From Epiperipatus broadwayi (Eukaryota; Onychophora; Udeonychophora; Euonychophora; Peripatidae): a stretch of DNA of 64,000 bases. Below are positions 1 through 14,500 of this stretch, in pieces. The position numbers and the translations under genes were made by a program. A model generated the notes under the pieces. That model worked only from the letters and a program-made list of their open reading frames with translations, was not told the origin of the DNA and ran no database searches. Position 1 is the first letter of the stretch. Every line of letters begins with the position of its first letter. Location: positions 2,172,001-2,236,000 of the forward strand of contig JAQFVV010012529.1 of assembly GCA_028023455.1 (NCBI GenBank). Reading direction: 5' to 3'.

Positions 1-1658
1 TATAAATTGATTTCTATATTGCCAGAAGTCCACAAAATGGGAAGAAAACTCGCTTTTCAAATCCTAAATAGAGCTCACAAAAATGTCTGGTATTATATCT
101 TTTTTATGATTTCAGAGATGAGAGTAGTTGCCTGTCTGAAGTTGTGATTTCCACAGTGAAAGTTTTCTTTCAAAAACAATAATTTGACCAAACATTTCAA
201 ATATAAGCTTGTTCTTTCCTTGAAGCTCAAGATTCAAATTGTTCATGTGGGACATGATATCTATTTAGCATAAATGCTAACTTGACAATCCACTGTGGAT
301 ACCTGAAAGCAAGAATTATCTTGGTCTTTGTCCTCTAAAAGCATAGCAATCTTTTCTCTCAATACATATACTCATTCCAGCATTTTCTTGGCTAAGTCAT
401 TGAACATTTAAAAAATATATAAGATCACCATGCTCTATTTAAATTTGTTTTACAAATTCTTGAAACTGGTGGTGAATTAGTCCTCTTGAAAGTATAAAAT
501 TCACTGTTTTTATGACCACTCCCATAATATTCTTAAAATTCAATGACTTTGCACATAATGCACTCTGATGGATAATACAGTGAAGTTTAATAAGTTTGTG
601 ATCAATAGCAATGTATTCTTTTTCTCTCCAATTATCCATCACTGGTGCTCCATCTGTGGTTACTCCAATAAGCTTTGATAAATCAAGATTTATTTCAGAA
701 ATAAATTTTATAACCCCCCCCAAAAAATTTTCCTCCTTGTTTCCTTCATAGGAATCAATTGTACAAATTCTTCCACAATATCAAATGTCAGTGTTACACC
801 CCTCACAAATACTTCAAGTTGGCAAGTATCTGTCATATCTGTGGTTTCATCAATAGCAATGGAATAATACTCCAGATTTGTTAAAATGTCCTTTAATCCA
901 CTTCTGACATTTCCTGCCAGTTCTTCAATTTGCCTGGTTACAATTCTTTCTGATAAGCTTATTGCAGAAAATAATTCCTTTTTTTTTCTGGACAAACAAC
1001 ATTCACTACCTTCAACATATATTCTTTGAAGAATTCTCCATCAGTAAAAGGTTTAATCTTTTCTGCAATTAGTTTTGACACCTCATAGCTTGCATGAGAG
1101 TTTCAGTCAATTTATTCATCTTTTCTTGTGAAAAATGATTACTGCTTTGTTAAATTATTTTACAGCCATGCAACTTCATCTTTTCATGTTTTCCAGTAAA
1201 ATTATTGTAATGATTATGATGAGTTTCATAGTGCCATTTAATATTTGAAACTTTCTTCTTGGCAATGATATCTTGACAAATTAAATAAATACATTTCCAA
1301 AAGTGCTCAATAAAAAAATAGCTAAGTATCCAATCTTCATTAAAATTTTGGCACTCAAGATCTACCTTTCTTTTCTTAGTATACTTGGTTTTATTTTTGC
1401 TCAGAAAAAAAAAAAAAAACTTCTGGAAAGGAGAGAGAAAAAAAGAAATCGGTATAGAGAAACAAAAAACAATTGAAGAGATTTAATAATTGTGAATAAA
1501 TTTTTATTAAATGCTTGCCACTACACTGATATCTAACCATTGGCTACTAGTTATCTAATCTCTAGATAATTGGTATCCAGTTCCCTTAAACTAGAGAGCC
1601 AGACAAAAATTTCTTATGAGCTGTATGTGGCCTGCAGGCTTGGCATTGCCAACCCCTG
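1..1658 (-). mobile_element. Decayed hAT transposon (Charlie/GTF2IRD2-like transposase), left end outside window
   Basis: Read on the minus strand, the segment encodes broken pieces of a hAT transposase. A BED-like finger lies near 1170-1290 (CLICQ..., then WHYETHH). A piece at 708-995 has the AIDETTDMTD catalytic-core block, and one at 439-723 has VTTDGAPVM and HCIIHQSALCAKSL, typical of the hAT lineage domesticated in vertebrate GTF2IRD2. The pieces are in different frames with stops between them, so the gene is dead. The 5' terminal inverted repeat is visible at about 1622-1658 and reads inward from CAGGGGTTGGCAA on the minus strand, the usual hAT terminus. The 3' end and the 8-bp target duplication cannot be checked because they lie beyond base 1. 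It sits in a PC intron in antisense orientation. Confidence 0.85.
439..995 (-). pseudogene. hAT transposase fragments (catalytic region)
   Basis: Two overlapping minus-strand frames (708-995 and 439-723) carry consecutive parts of one transposase. The upstream piece has an RQIEELAGN stretch and the AIDETTDMTD motif, whose Asp is expected to be catalytic. The downstream piece has TTDGAPVM, the HCIIHQ metal/DNA-binding block and a VNFILSRGLIHHQF stretch. They overlap near 708-723 at a run of seven to eight C/G, so a frameshift separates them. No complete ORF exists, so no active transposase is expected. Confidence 0.8.
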
Positions 1659-2435
1659 TTTTATATTATCAGCTGTAAAATGTACAGTGGCTAAATAAAT
1701 AAAAAAATATTGGCATCTAATATTATTTAAGATGAATGTAATATTGTGTTTAATGTTATTTATTATTACGTATATATATTTCTCGATTCAAATTTATTTT
1801 TTGGAAAAAATAAAAATCTTACATAGATATATGCAAAACTAGTTTCAGTATAGATTATAGTAAAGAATTATGACTTTTAAGTTACATTTAACACTACATT
1901 AGCAGCAGTGATCTGTTTTGACCTCAATTCAGAGATTACAATATACAGTAACTTTAAGGACAAAACATTACTATCAATTTATGGTTTTTAAAATATATAA
2001 TTTTATGTTCTGTTATGATGCTTCAAAAGTAAAATTATGTTCAATGTTTTAAATGTCACATCTCAAGACATACAACACCAACTGTGCTTCATTAATTCAA
2101 TTTTTATTTTTAACATTATTCATGGATACTGCATGTGTATGCAAAGAAAAGAAAAAGAAAAAGAGAACATTTGAAAAGGTGTATCATGTTCAAAAATTTA
2201 TTTATTATTTTACTTGGCAATGCTTAAAAATCATTGTTGAATGAAAATTTTTTTATAAAACCTAGATTGTGCAGATGAATTAATATTTTTGAAAATTTTG
2301 ACATTTCATTTAAATATTACCAATTTGTAAAATATTAATTAATATTGTTTAATTAAGTAAACAATAATAATTAAAATTTAATAGAAATTAATATATAATA
2401 ATTAAATATTTATAAATAGTTTATACTATTAATAG
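1659..2435. other. PC intron, no recognisable feature
   Basis: AT-rich intron between the hAT terminus and the first PC exon in the window. I see only A/T-rich simple sequence and no coding similarity. The stretch ends in a usable splice acceptor (AG at 2434-2435). Confidence 0.6.
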
Positions 2436-2592
2436 GTGCTACTTTTGATGTTGCAATGAGGTTTTTACATGAATGTCCATGGGAACGTTTAGAAGATTTG
2501 CGTAAACTTATTCCTAATATTCCTTTCCAAATGCTTTTACGTGGTGCTAATGGTGTTGGCTATACAAGCTATCCAGATAATGCTGTTTTTGA
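2436..2592 (+). CDS. PC: PC exon: start of carboxyltransferase barrel in this window
   Basis: The exon opens with the last two bases of a split Gly codon. It reads [19 protein letters not shown] and continues to [20 protein letters not shown], a stretch very conserved in pyruvate carboxylases. Acceptor AG is at 2434-2435 and donor GTAAGT at 2593. The exon ends two bases into a Glu codon completed by the exon at 11483. Confidence 0.95.
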
Positions 2593-5500
2593 GTAAGTAT
2601 TTCTTTCAGAATTAACAACTATTAAAATAACCATGGGTTTTTATAATATTGCTAGTTTTAACAATTGTTTTAAAATACATTTGTAAAAGTATATATAAGC
2701 AATTAATGAGGATAATAAGGCCTATAATCAATCTAACAGATCATTTATTTATTGGGGATGTAGAGGATAATGGTTCTAAGTTAATAAGTATTAAGCAAAT
2801 GATTTGTTGATTGTAAAAGTAAAAGTTGTAATTGTAATATGATGCAGTCTTTAGCATTGATGAAGGAAGAATCATATTCCCTATAGGCACTGAGACTAAA
2901 GTTTACTTTTCTCTTTATATATATTGTAATGGACAAAAGAGATCTGCATATATGGTCAACATCAATTAGGACTCTTTTTTGTATACCAACTCAAATTTTT
3001 GCAGAATTATCCAATATATGTCATATGTATGCCATCTTAAATCTTTGCAGAATTTTTCAATATGTGTCATACAGAAAATAAAAATGCAATAATAATAGTA
3101 ATATTTAGCCGAGTGTGGTTTCGGTACTGTGTATTAGAATCAATGATTTAATTAAATTGATCAGTTAATATTCCAGTGCATGCATGCTCAGTGGGACAAT
3201 CATGTTTCCTTGATTGACAATGTTATTAGACTTAGCAATAATCCAAGCCTCTTTTTATTTTCCTCTTTCTATTATTAAGCTTATTACAAATAACCTTAAC
3301 AATTTCAGGATAAAATTCATGTCCAGTATTTCTTTCATAATTGGAGGAAATAGAATTAACATGAGAGTCTACTTTAGACTTTTTATATTGATATATGCTC
3401 GGCTAAATATTACTACTATCATTGAATTTTTCTTTCTCTATGAACATAGATAAAGTTACTGATTTATTTATTTACTAATCTGTTTTAATTAAATTCAAAA
3501 AAGCTGATGGTTGTACTTATTAAAACGAAACTTTGGTCATGCATGGGTATATTATAAATGTTAATCTTATCCCACAAAGACTCAAAAATGATTTTTCTCA
3601 ATTAAACTTACATTAATTGCTAGCCTATTTTATATTTTAGCAGTCATATAATACATATTTAACCACCTACCTGGAAATCATCATCATTTAAATAATTATA
3701 TGATAAAATGCATTCATTATTAAACTCTAGAAAATATTTTAAACTATATATATTATGAATAAAGTGCATTAATTATAATGCATATCAAATTGTCTTATAA
3801 ATCTAAAAAAAAAAAAACAAGCACATAAATAATTAACCTTTCGTATACATCTTTATATATAGATCTAAACTTAAGAGTTGTGTAAATCTCTTAAATGCTT
3901 TGCAAATCTTGTGACCATTTATATATGCCATACCAAACTTAAATTCTGATTCAGAGATTTTACCAAATTCTACTATATTTTAACTACATTCATAATACAA
4001 ATACCCACCAAAATCCTAGCACCAATAAGTAACAAATCAGATAACACCCTCCCCCCTTATATTTGATTTGAAAAACATTCATAAACTTGATTTTAAGAAA
4101 TAAATTCATTAGGAATTGTGTTCTCACTATTCTTCCCATTTTTAATCTTAAAGACTAAGAGAATTTAATAAAAGATTTTAATAAATACATTAAAGTAAGT
4201 ATAGTTAACAGATAAATTGTAAATGTTCATTTAAATAAAATATATATATAAAAAAAAACAACAACTCATAAATGCCATAATAAATTATTAGAATAGAAAG
4301 TTAATTATTTATAGCTTTTTTTTTTTTTTTTAAAGATTTATAAGAAAATTTGATATAATTATTATTAATGTACTTTATTGGCTGCAGAAAGGAGTTTGCT
4401 ATTAACTGAAAGGAGACCCTTTGATTCCTCTTGGAGGCCTTAAAGGAACCGAGCAGGGCAAATTCCTAATGTCCACTCCATACGTTCTTGTCGTTGCAGC
4501 TGTTATTACTATGTGATTATTCATATAGTATACGAACATGGATGGGCCTCACCAACACGCATTAGCCAGCGTGGTGAGTTTATTGGCTTTTTACCTCTGA
4601 GTTTAAGATCAAGAAACACCATGGTCTTTCTTCTCAGTGCCTGATAAGGCAGAATGAATGTTTGTGTAAATGATAAATATTTTTCCAATACATATATACA
4701 ATTATGACAGACAAAAATAAAGCATGGCCCTTATTCCCAGGAGGCTGTAAAGTCACCAACCAAGGCAGCGGTTGGTGGCCGAAGGCGGAGGGTGCTAAGA
4801 ATCCCCTGATTGCGGACCCAGGCTGCCATTTGATGACGACTTTTTATTTAGGTACTTACAACTGCAGATCACTTTCAAGTGAAGGAAGATTGCAAGAATT
4901 AGAAGAAGAACTGTCTTATATTAAATGGGACATTATTGGACTTTGTGAAGTTAGAAGAAAAGGAGAAGAAACAATTGATTTAAAAAGTGGACATATACTC
5001 TATTATAAAGGCACACATATTGGAAATACAAGTGGAGTAGGATTCATTATAAATAAAAAGTGGAAGAACAATATTGTGGAGATTGATGGTGTATCGGACA
5101 GAGTGGCAAGATTAGTTATACAACTTAATAGCAGATACCAAATGCAGATAATTCAGGTTTATGCCCCAACAAGTTCTCATAGTGATGAAGTAGTAGAAGA
5201 TTTTTATATGGATGTACAAAAGGCTTTTGATCAGAGTAAACAACATTTTAAAATTGTTATGGGAGACTTTAATGCTAGAATTGGTAGACAAATGAAAGAT
5301 GAAATTGCTGTAGGTAATTTTGGTTATGGTAATAGAAATGAGAGAGGACATAGACTTGTGGAGTTTGCAGAAAAAGAAAAACTTTATATTATGAATTCAT
5401 TTTTTGAGAAAAATGTTAAAAGGAAATGGACATGGAAGCATCCAAATGAAGGTACAGCAGAATTGGATTATATTTTGACTAACAGAAAATACATATTTCA

Positions 5501-8500
5501 AGATTGTAATGTTCTTAATAAATTTAACACAGGAAGTGATCATCGATTAGTAAGGTGTAAGTTACATGTTAATGTAAAACTAGAAAGACAAAAATTATTA
5601 AGAAAAACAATATTTACAGTTGATATTCCTAATCTTCAGAAACATTCTAATGAATTTAAATTAGAACTTACAAATAGGTTTCAAGTGTTAGGAGATTTTG
5701 AACATGATACAGATTTGAATGAAATTAATATGAAAATAACTGATACACTTTTAAAAACTGCAACAAACATAGCTGGTAGAAAAAAGCAGCAATTGACTAA
5801 TAAAATTTCTACTGAGACTAGAGAATTTATGAAGAAAAGAAGGAATATGAAGATATACAAAAATGATGTATTAAAAAGAATTGAATATCTCGAATTTTGT
5901 AAAATGGTACGGAAAAGAGTTGAAAATGATATAAGAAAGTATAACTGTGAAATAGCAAGGAAAGCTGTAGAAGAAAATAAAAGTCTCAAAAATGTTAAAC
6001 AACATTTTGGTATTGGTAGGAAATTTATATCTGCAATAAGAAAAAAAGATGGAATTATTACTAAAAAGAGAGATGACATCATGAAATTGGTAGAAGATTT
6101 TTATCAAGAATTATATAGTAATAAAGAACAAGTACCTCCTATATCTATTACATCTTCCGAATTGCCCAGAATTTTAAATGAAGAAGTGAGACATGCAATT
6201 AAGTGTATGAAGAAAGGAAAGGCTCCAGGAAATGATGGAATTATAATTGATATATTAAAAGAAGCAGGTGAAGAAATAGAAACAATTTTAGCAAAGTTAT
6301 ATACCAAATGTCTAAATGATAAAGATGTACCGGAAGATTGGAAGAATGCAGTAATAATATTAATATTTAAAAAAGGTGATAAAGAAGATATTAGAAATTA
6401 CAGACCTATCAGCCTTTTATCAGTTTTATATAAAATTTTTACCAAGATAATTACAACTCGTCTACAGAGAACTTTGGATTTCCACCAACCAAGAGAACAA
6501 GCTGGATTTAAAAGTGGTTTTAGTACAATAGATCATATCCAGGTATTGAGAGAAGTCATAGAAAGGACAAATGAATATGAGTTGTCATTATGTTTTGGAT
6601 TTGTAGATTATGAAAAGGCATTCGATTCTATACACATTTCTTCAGTGATTAAAGCATTGGATCATCAAGGTATAGATCCAGGATATTGTCATATTTTAAA
6701 GAATATTTATAAAAATGCAACAGCAACAATTAGATTACATAATGATACTGGAAAAATCAACATTGAGAAAGGTGTAAGACAAGGTGACTCCATATCTCCA
6801 AAACTCTTTACAGCAGTGCTGCAAGAAGTATTTTGTGGATTAAAATGGGAAACTAAAGGAGTGAAAGTAAATGGAGAGTATTTAAGTCATTTAGATTTCG
6901 CAGATGATGTAGTTGTTTTTGCAAATAATGCTTCAGAGCTGCAGGAAATGTTGCAGGAGTTAGCAGATGAAAGTAGAAAAGTAGGACTAAAGATAAATGT
7001 TAAAAAGACTAAAGTAATGTTTAATCGATTTGCTCAAAATATGAAAATAAAGATTGATTATGAAGAATTAGAAGAAGTTAACAGTTACAAATACCTTGGT
7101 CAGATTATTAATACAGATGGAAACATAATGGAGGAAATTAATCATAGAATTAAACTTGGTTGGAGTGCTTTTGGTAGAAATAACTTGATACTAAAAGGAA
7201 ATATGCCTATGTGTTTGAAAAGGATGGTTTTTAACAAATGTGTTTTACCAGTTCTTACTTATGGATCTGAGACTTGGACACTTAATAGAAGAGCAATACA
7301 GAGACTTCAGACCACTCAAAGGAGTATGGAGAGATGTATGTTGGGAGTAACAAGAAGAGATCGAAAACGCAATGTATGGGTAAGACAACAAACAGGTGTT
7401 ACTGACCTTATTGAAAAAATTAAAAGATTGAAATGGAGTTGGGCTGGACATATTGCTAGAAGAGATGATAATAGATGGACAATTGAAATCTTAAACTGGA
7501 TTCCAAGAGATTGTAAAAGACCCAGAAAGAGACCACATGTGAGATGGATGGATGAAATAAGAAAATGTGCAGGGGTGTTGTGGAGAATAGAAGCTAAAGA
7601 TCGGAGAAGATGGATTAAACTTGGAGAGACCTTCATCCTGCAGTGGATTGATAATGGTTGATGATGATGATGATGATGAATGTACTTTATTTATATTATA
7701 TATAGCTTAAAATATTTCTAGGTTTATTTTAAACTCACTGTATTTTTTGTTGTTGATGAAACATCCAAGAAGATAAAAACAATATCTCACTTCTAGATCT
7801 TCATATTATCAATTTTAAAAGCAATTTCCATTTTTGATAAAATGGGACTATAGCTTTGTTTTTTTTTATATTTAATCTTGTCACTCAATTTAATTATTCT
7901 AAAAAGAAACTTCAAATCTTATTTATTTTCACTTTGAAGTTGGTGGGATTATCATTGTGAAACTTGTTATTTTTCATTAATTCTTAATCTACAGTTGCCT
8001 TTTTCCAATCATCACATGACCACCATGTGTGGCATACGTATAGTGAGTTTTGCCTGTTTTTTTTCCAATCATGTTTTTTTTATTATTATTTCATATTCAT
8101 TATACATGTTAAGTAAGTATAAGATGATAATAAGTAACTATAGAATTTGTCTGTTCTTCATATCCAAAGAGACATCTATATATATAAAAAATCCATGTGA
8201 ATGTATATGTTTGTCTGTAAGGCTTTCACATATCAAATTAATAAACAATTAAAAAAAAATATAACACTGTCAAATTCACAATTGAAAAATCAAAAAAAAA
8301 AACACTTTAAATTTGTTTTTATAAATTAATAACTATATATAAGTAAACCATAATTTATATTATGAGCATTTTATGCAAAGAAAGCAATTTCACTCTTTAT
8401 ATTTAATAATTTGTAATTTTTATTATGAAGCATATTTTATGCAAAAGAAGTAATTCCTCCATTATTAATAAACATTTTTTTTTATGAAGCAGTTGTCTGT

Positions 8501-11500
8501 AATGCTGTCAAATTCACATATCAAATATGTATAACAGGTATATTTAAAAATTTTAATTAAAATTTAGCTGTATTAATACTTGCCAGCTACATTTCTTTTA
8601 AGTGTACCAAACAGGCTGGGTTGCTCCAAACATTTTTTTTTTCAATTGTGAATTTCTTAGATTTATTTATACAATATTAAAATCTTTTGTTAAATTTACA
8701 TTAAATCTTAAAAAAAAATATTAAAGCAACCAATTAAAAAAAAATTATTACAAAAATGATGGCCTTTCAGGTCAATACCTTTCTCACATTTATTTATATA
8801 ATATTAAAATCTGTTTTTAAATTTTCATTAAATCTTAAAAATAATTTGTTAAAGAAACTAATTAAAAAAACCCGATGGCCTTTTCATAGGCCAGGTCCAT
8901 CTGGTTATGCAATAAGAGGCTTTGATTTAATTAGTAAAACACTTGTTAGATTGTATTTAGTATTTATGGTATGTTTCATTTATCCAAGAACAAAACACCA
9001 GCAGTAATTGAATTGTTATTAATCTTTCATAATTGCTAATTGACCTTCAGCAAGATAAAAAGGATTATTGCATTTGTATCCATTCAGATTTACTGAAATT
9101 ATTTAAGTTAACTTGAGTTTAATTACTCTAATGTTTGAATCTAATCCAGTTTTCTCTATAGTGACTCTAAATATCTTCACTATCTAATGTGGATTATTTG
9201 AATTTATAAAAATTACAATATTTAGTTTTGAATTATTTCAGCAAATTCTTAATGAAACATAATATAAGAAAATTTGTATGATTTCTCAGATTTTATTTTT
9301 AAAATATTGTAATCATCTTGTTCATTTATAATTCATTGAATGATTTTTAAAATTAGTTAATATAATTTGATCATAACTTTAATTTTTTTTTTTTTGGAGA
9401 ATTTCTAATGCAATATTGTCAGTTATTGTATTTTAATTCTAAAAATTATTAAGATTTCTATGTATAACAACACTTACTGAAAATAAATACTCTAGTTATT
9501 GATGTGATAAAGTTTTTATGTTTATACTTTTTATTTCTGATTTATTAGATTAGAAATAAATCTGTTTATTATCATTCATCAGATTTGTAAAATTTATTTT
9601 TATTTTACAATTCTGGTTTTGATTTTTAGGATCTTTCAAGATATTATTTCTTGGCTTTTGTAGTAGTTTCAAACTAATGATAAAATCATTTAAAATAATT
9701 TTATTTTATATATGACATTTTTTCTATCATAACAGTGTTTTTTGATTTAGACTTTTATTTTGATTTTTTTTTTCCAAGTCATTTTTAATTATTTTTTTAA
9801 TTTTTCTTTCTTCATGCTTTTTTTTCTTTATCAGTTATATTTATAATCCCATATCACTGTCTCAAATATTCTTAAAATTATATTTTAAATATTGGTAATT
9901 GTGCTGCTATTTTTCATTTTTATTTAATTGTCATACATGAAAATTATAAAATATGTTCTAAAAATCATGAATCTGTTTCTGGCCCTATTTTTTCTTTTAT
10001 AGAGTAATACTTTGGCTTATCCACTGAACATTTAGTAATAATAAATTTATAAAAAGTTATAAGATTCTTCACTTTTGCTCTGAAATCTGTATTATTTATT
10101 ATATTGCATTTCTTTTGTTTCTATTTTTATATTTATTTTTCTCTCTCCTTTTTTTAATTTGGTATAGCTATTAATAATAAAGAAGAATTTTATATTTATT
10201 AATGCTAGCTCTTGGTACATTTAAAATTGTAGATAAGGATAGGAAGTGCTTATCCATTTTTTATCTATTTGTACTATTATTTTGACAATAGATTGCTAAA
10301 ATATTTGTTGTTTTAAGTTTTAGCATAAGGGCCATGCCCAATATATATATATATCTTCATTAAAAAAGAAAAAATATATATTTAGTAGGCTTTATTTACA
10401 TTTCTGGTAATATATATTTATTGTCAGTATTTGAAATCAAATAGCCAAAAAATATTTTTGATTTTTAATATCAAGTGTAAGATTTATAAAAGTTTTTTAT
10501 TTTTGTTCTCAAAGAAAATTTCAATGTAAATTTTTTTATGAATTTTATTATATAGAAATAGTTTTTTAAAAGTTCCAATTATCTTTTTTTTTAAAAAAAA
10601 AAAAAGAAGCAATGACTAACAGATAAATATATTTAAAAATATACTGTGCATATAGAATGAAATTAAACAATAATATTCATTAAAATCAGAATTTTCTACT
10701 TTTTTATATAATTTTAATACCTTTTTAATAGTATTAATATTTTAAATATAGCCTGATGCTAAGTTATGGATTCTCAAAATAATTTGTTGTAAAAGTTTTT
10801 CATTTACAATCATAACAATATACAATCATAACAATATATATTTAATTTTCAGCATTAAAAAAAAATGATTAGTTGGTTTTTTAAAAATATGTATAAAAAA
10901 TGCTATTTTATTCATTACTTCCAATATTTTTTTTAAAAATGTATCCTTTTATTTTTTTTTAAATACTGAAAACTAATTATTCAATTAATAAATGAAGTTA
11001 TGAGGACTAAAAAATTTTAGAGCATTAAATAAAATATGTGATATCTATGAAAAAAGTTTTAGGATTGTTTTCTGATCAGAGGAATGAGCATACAGCAATA
11101 GAAAAAATATTGTTTGGCCAAAGTTGCTTTTATCATGTTTCTTTGTGATCTCACTTGCAAATAAATTATTAGTAGGATATCCAAATAAATAATTAATTAT
11201 AAACCCCACCACAAATCAAAATAAATAAATGTTCATTAAAAGCTATACAATTAAATCAACTTTAACACTGTTAAAACGCTGAAATTTTTAAAATATAAAT
11301 AACAAAAATGAAATGATAATAGATTTGCCCAAATATATAAAATGAATATATTTAGCTTTCAGATGATTATGTGCAGATAGTTTTTTTTTTTTTTTGCCGA
11401 ATAAGTACTGGTTTTTATTATTTACATACATTTATGTTGAATATAATTTTGAAAAAAAGTATTCCGTTTTTTTTTTTTTCAGATTTTGTAAAATGGCAGT

Positions 11501-14500
11501 TAAATGTGGTATGGACATTTTTAGAGTATTTGATTCTCTCAATTATATGCCAAATTTATTATTAGGAATAGAAGCAGTAGGAAATGCAGGTAAATGTCTT
11601 TGCATTTGTTTATACATATATCTATAAATTTTATTTTTAATGTAAAATATTTTTAATGTGTTGGTTTTGAAAACGTTTTTACAATAATATATTTTTACAG
11701 TCTTCAGACGTTTACTCTTGATTATTGTAAATACTTTAATCTCTTAATTATTTTGAGAAGAAAACATGCTTTTCTTTATATATATAGTTATAATTGTAAT
11801 AAAAAATAAAAACATACATTTTAATTAAAATACATGAGAGAAAGTAAAATGAAACTTTTTTTTAAACATATAATAAATTTATTATTTATTTAATTCAAGA
11901 TCCAGAACTTTGGATTTAATTAATTAAAGAAAATATTTGAAATAAATTTTAAAGATAAATCAGCTTTCATTTATGTATGAATCTTATTTATTATGGATAA
12001 GATCTAAATATTCAATGTATATATAGATATGTATCAAACTTTGAATCAACATAGAATGTTTTTTTAAACATTTTATTTCATAAAGCTGCAGTTTTTTTTA
12101 TTTAGAAAAATTACTTAAGAAAACTTTGAATTTCAGGAAGAATGTCCTGAAAAAAGTACAGAAATTATAGTAAATGGCAAAACTGAATAAATATTTTGAT
12201 ATTATACCAGTGAAATTTATAAATAATATTAGTTTAACAATTCAATTGCAATTGCACTCTGTTTAAAAATCCATACTTAACTGTGAGAATTGTAAATTAT
12301 ATCAAACATAGTTATTTATTATTAAAAAAATTTCTTAGATTATTGCAGTTCTTTATAACCATTCAAGATAGGCTCGAGAATTGCTTCAATCAGTTATATT
12401 ATTTTCATTTTATACAAATGACTTTTTAAAAATCTTATAGTTATTCTACAAAAAATATATTTCTCTGATCTTACATAAAATAACAAGAGAAAAATATATA
12501 TTACAGTTTTTTATTTATTAACATTAGAAATTTTTTAATATTGATAGCAAAGATATATTAAGGGTTTGAAGGCAGAATATGATTTTCCATTTTTTGAACA
12601 AATCTATTTCTGTTGTTGTCTGCTATTGCAATTGTATTTAAATTAGTAGAGTCAGAATAATGAATGGTACTTTATCTGTGTGTTAAATTCTTTGTCTAAG
12701 AACAAGCGATGTAATAGGTTATTATGACCAAGTGACAATATTTGATCTGTCAACCGTAGTTTGCTATTAGTTGCTATTCTTGTAACATAATTTATTCTAT
12801 TATTTTATTTACATAAAAAAGTTTTTTTTTTTTCTGGATATAAATAGAATTGATATTGGATCTAAAAAATAAATACTGGCGGTATAATTATAATGATATA
12901 AAGTAATTATCAATTTTTAAAACATTGTGAGGTAGGCATATTAATTGTAAAATATATATATATATCAGATTCATTTTTCAATTATTTATATTAATAAAAC
13001 AGATAAAACAGTTTATATTTCCAATTGATGATATAACAGCCAATATTTATAAAGAGTTTTCTTAAGGTAACTGCAATAAACTTTGTATTTTAAATGTTTT
13101 TGTAATATGTGCCTAAATTTTCCGTCCAAAGATAGATTGAGTAACTAGGCATTAGTTCTTCATCCATGTGATAATACTTGATCATAGATGATAATTTGTT
13201 ATTGTTTACTATGCTCATAACATACTTTAGTGAACCACTTTATTATTTAGAATTAAATCATAAACTTCAATGAGCTCCTTATATTATTAAGATTTTGCAA
13301 TGCTGATGATTATATTGATATTAATCAATTTGTCTTTACAGGTGGTGTAATTGAAGCTGCAATCTCTTACTCAGGAGATGTATCAGATCCTGCTAGAACA
13401 AAATATGACTTACCATACTACATGAAAATTGCAGATGAGTTAGTTAAAGCTGGAACTCATATTTTATCTATAAAAGTATTAATAAAAAATCTTTTATTAG
13501 TTATTCCTTTTTTTAAAAAAAGTTATTAATTAAAAATATTAAAAATGTATTTCTAATAATAATTATTGATTTTTAGGATATGGCAGGATTACTGAAGCCT
13601 CGCGCAGCCAAAATTCTTATCTCAGCACTTAGAGATAAGTATCCTGATATTCCTATTCATATACATACTCATGATACAGCTGGAGCTGGTGTAGCATCAA
13701 TGCTCATTGTTGCAGAATGTGGTGCTGATATAGTAGATGCAGCTGTAGATTCTATGTCAGGGATGACATCTCAACCCAGTTTAGGTGCTATAGTAGCAGC
13801 ATTACAAGGAAGCCCTTTAGATACTGGTTAGTGAATTTTGAATTGTTTTAGCTTATGGAAATATTAAATTATTGCAATTGGCATTTGAATGATTGTACAA
13901 CTGTACATGTATTTACACATAAATACATCCTTACATACACATAACCATTTTTGTACGATTATTTTGGAACCCTGAATATATTTTCATTGTTATTAAAGGC
14001 GAATATTTTTTTATCAATAATTTTAATTACTTTTTAAGTATAGAGTATTTGGATCAATCATGCAACCAAATTCTTAATATATAAATGGAAACAGTGATTT
14101 AGCACTCTGGCTTCACTGTCTTTTGATAATGACTGCTTAATGATTCTCAGATGTTATAAAATAAGATTACTATCAACAATTTGAACATGCAGATTAATTC
14201 GCACTATTTTTCATTTTTCAAATATAATTCCTAAATCATTTCAAATTAAAATAATAGAATTATGATTTTACTTTAGAAATATTAAATATTCTAGCAATAA
14301 TAAAAGCAAGAAAGAATGGGGGGAAAAAAGATAAAGAAATTTTATATTAATTTAGAATTAGTCATTATAGTCACAATGATGAAGTCTTAATTTGTTGAAA
14401 AGTTTACAAGTTTATTCCATAAAAATTATTGGTGGATGAAAGATTTCTAATATTAAACTATATTGGGAAGCTATAATGCAATAAATCTTTATTTAAAAGA

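Noticed and set aside
5112-7636. Minus-strand ORFs inside the RTE element
   Set aside because: Antisense shadows of the intact 985-residue ORF, without recognisable motifs.
8172-8540. Helitron insertion
   Set aside because: The 5' part (TATATATATAAAAAATCC, TTTGTCTGT) is suggestive, but no 3' hairpin with CTRR end or A/T insertion boundary could be found.
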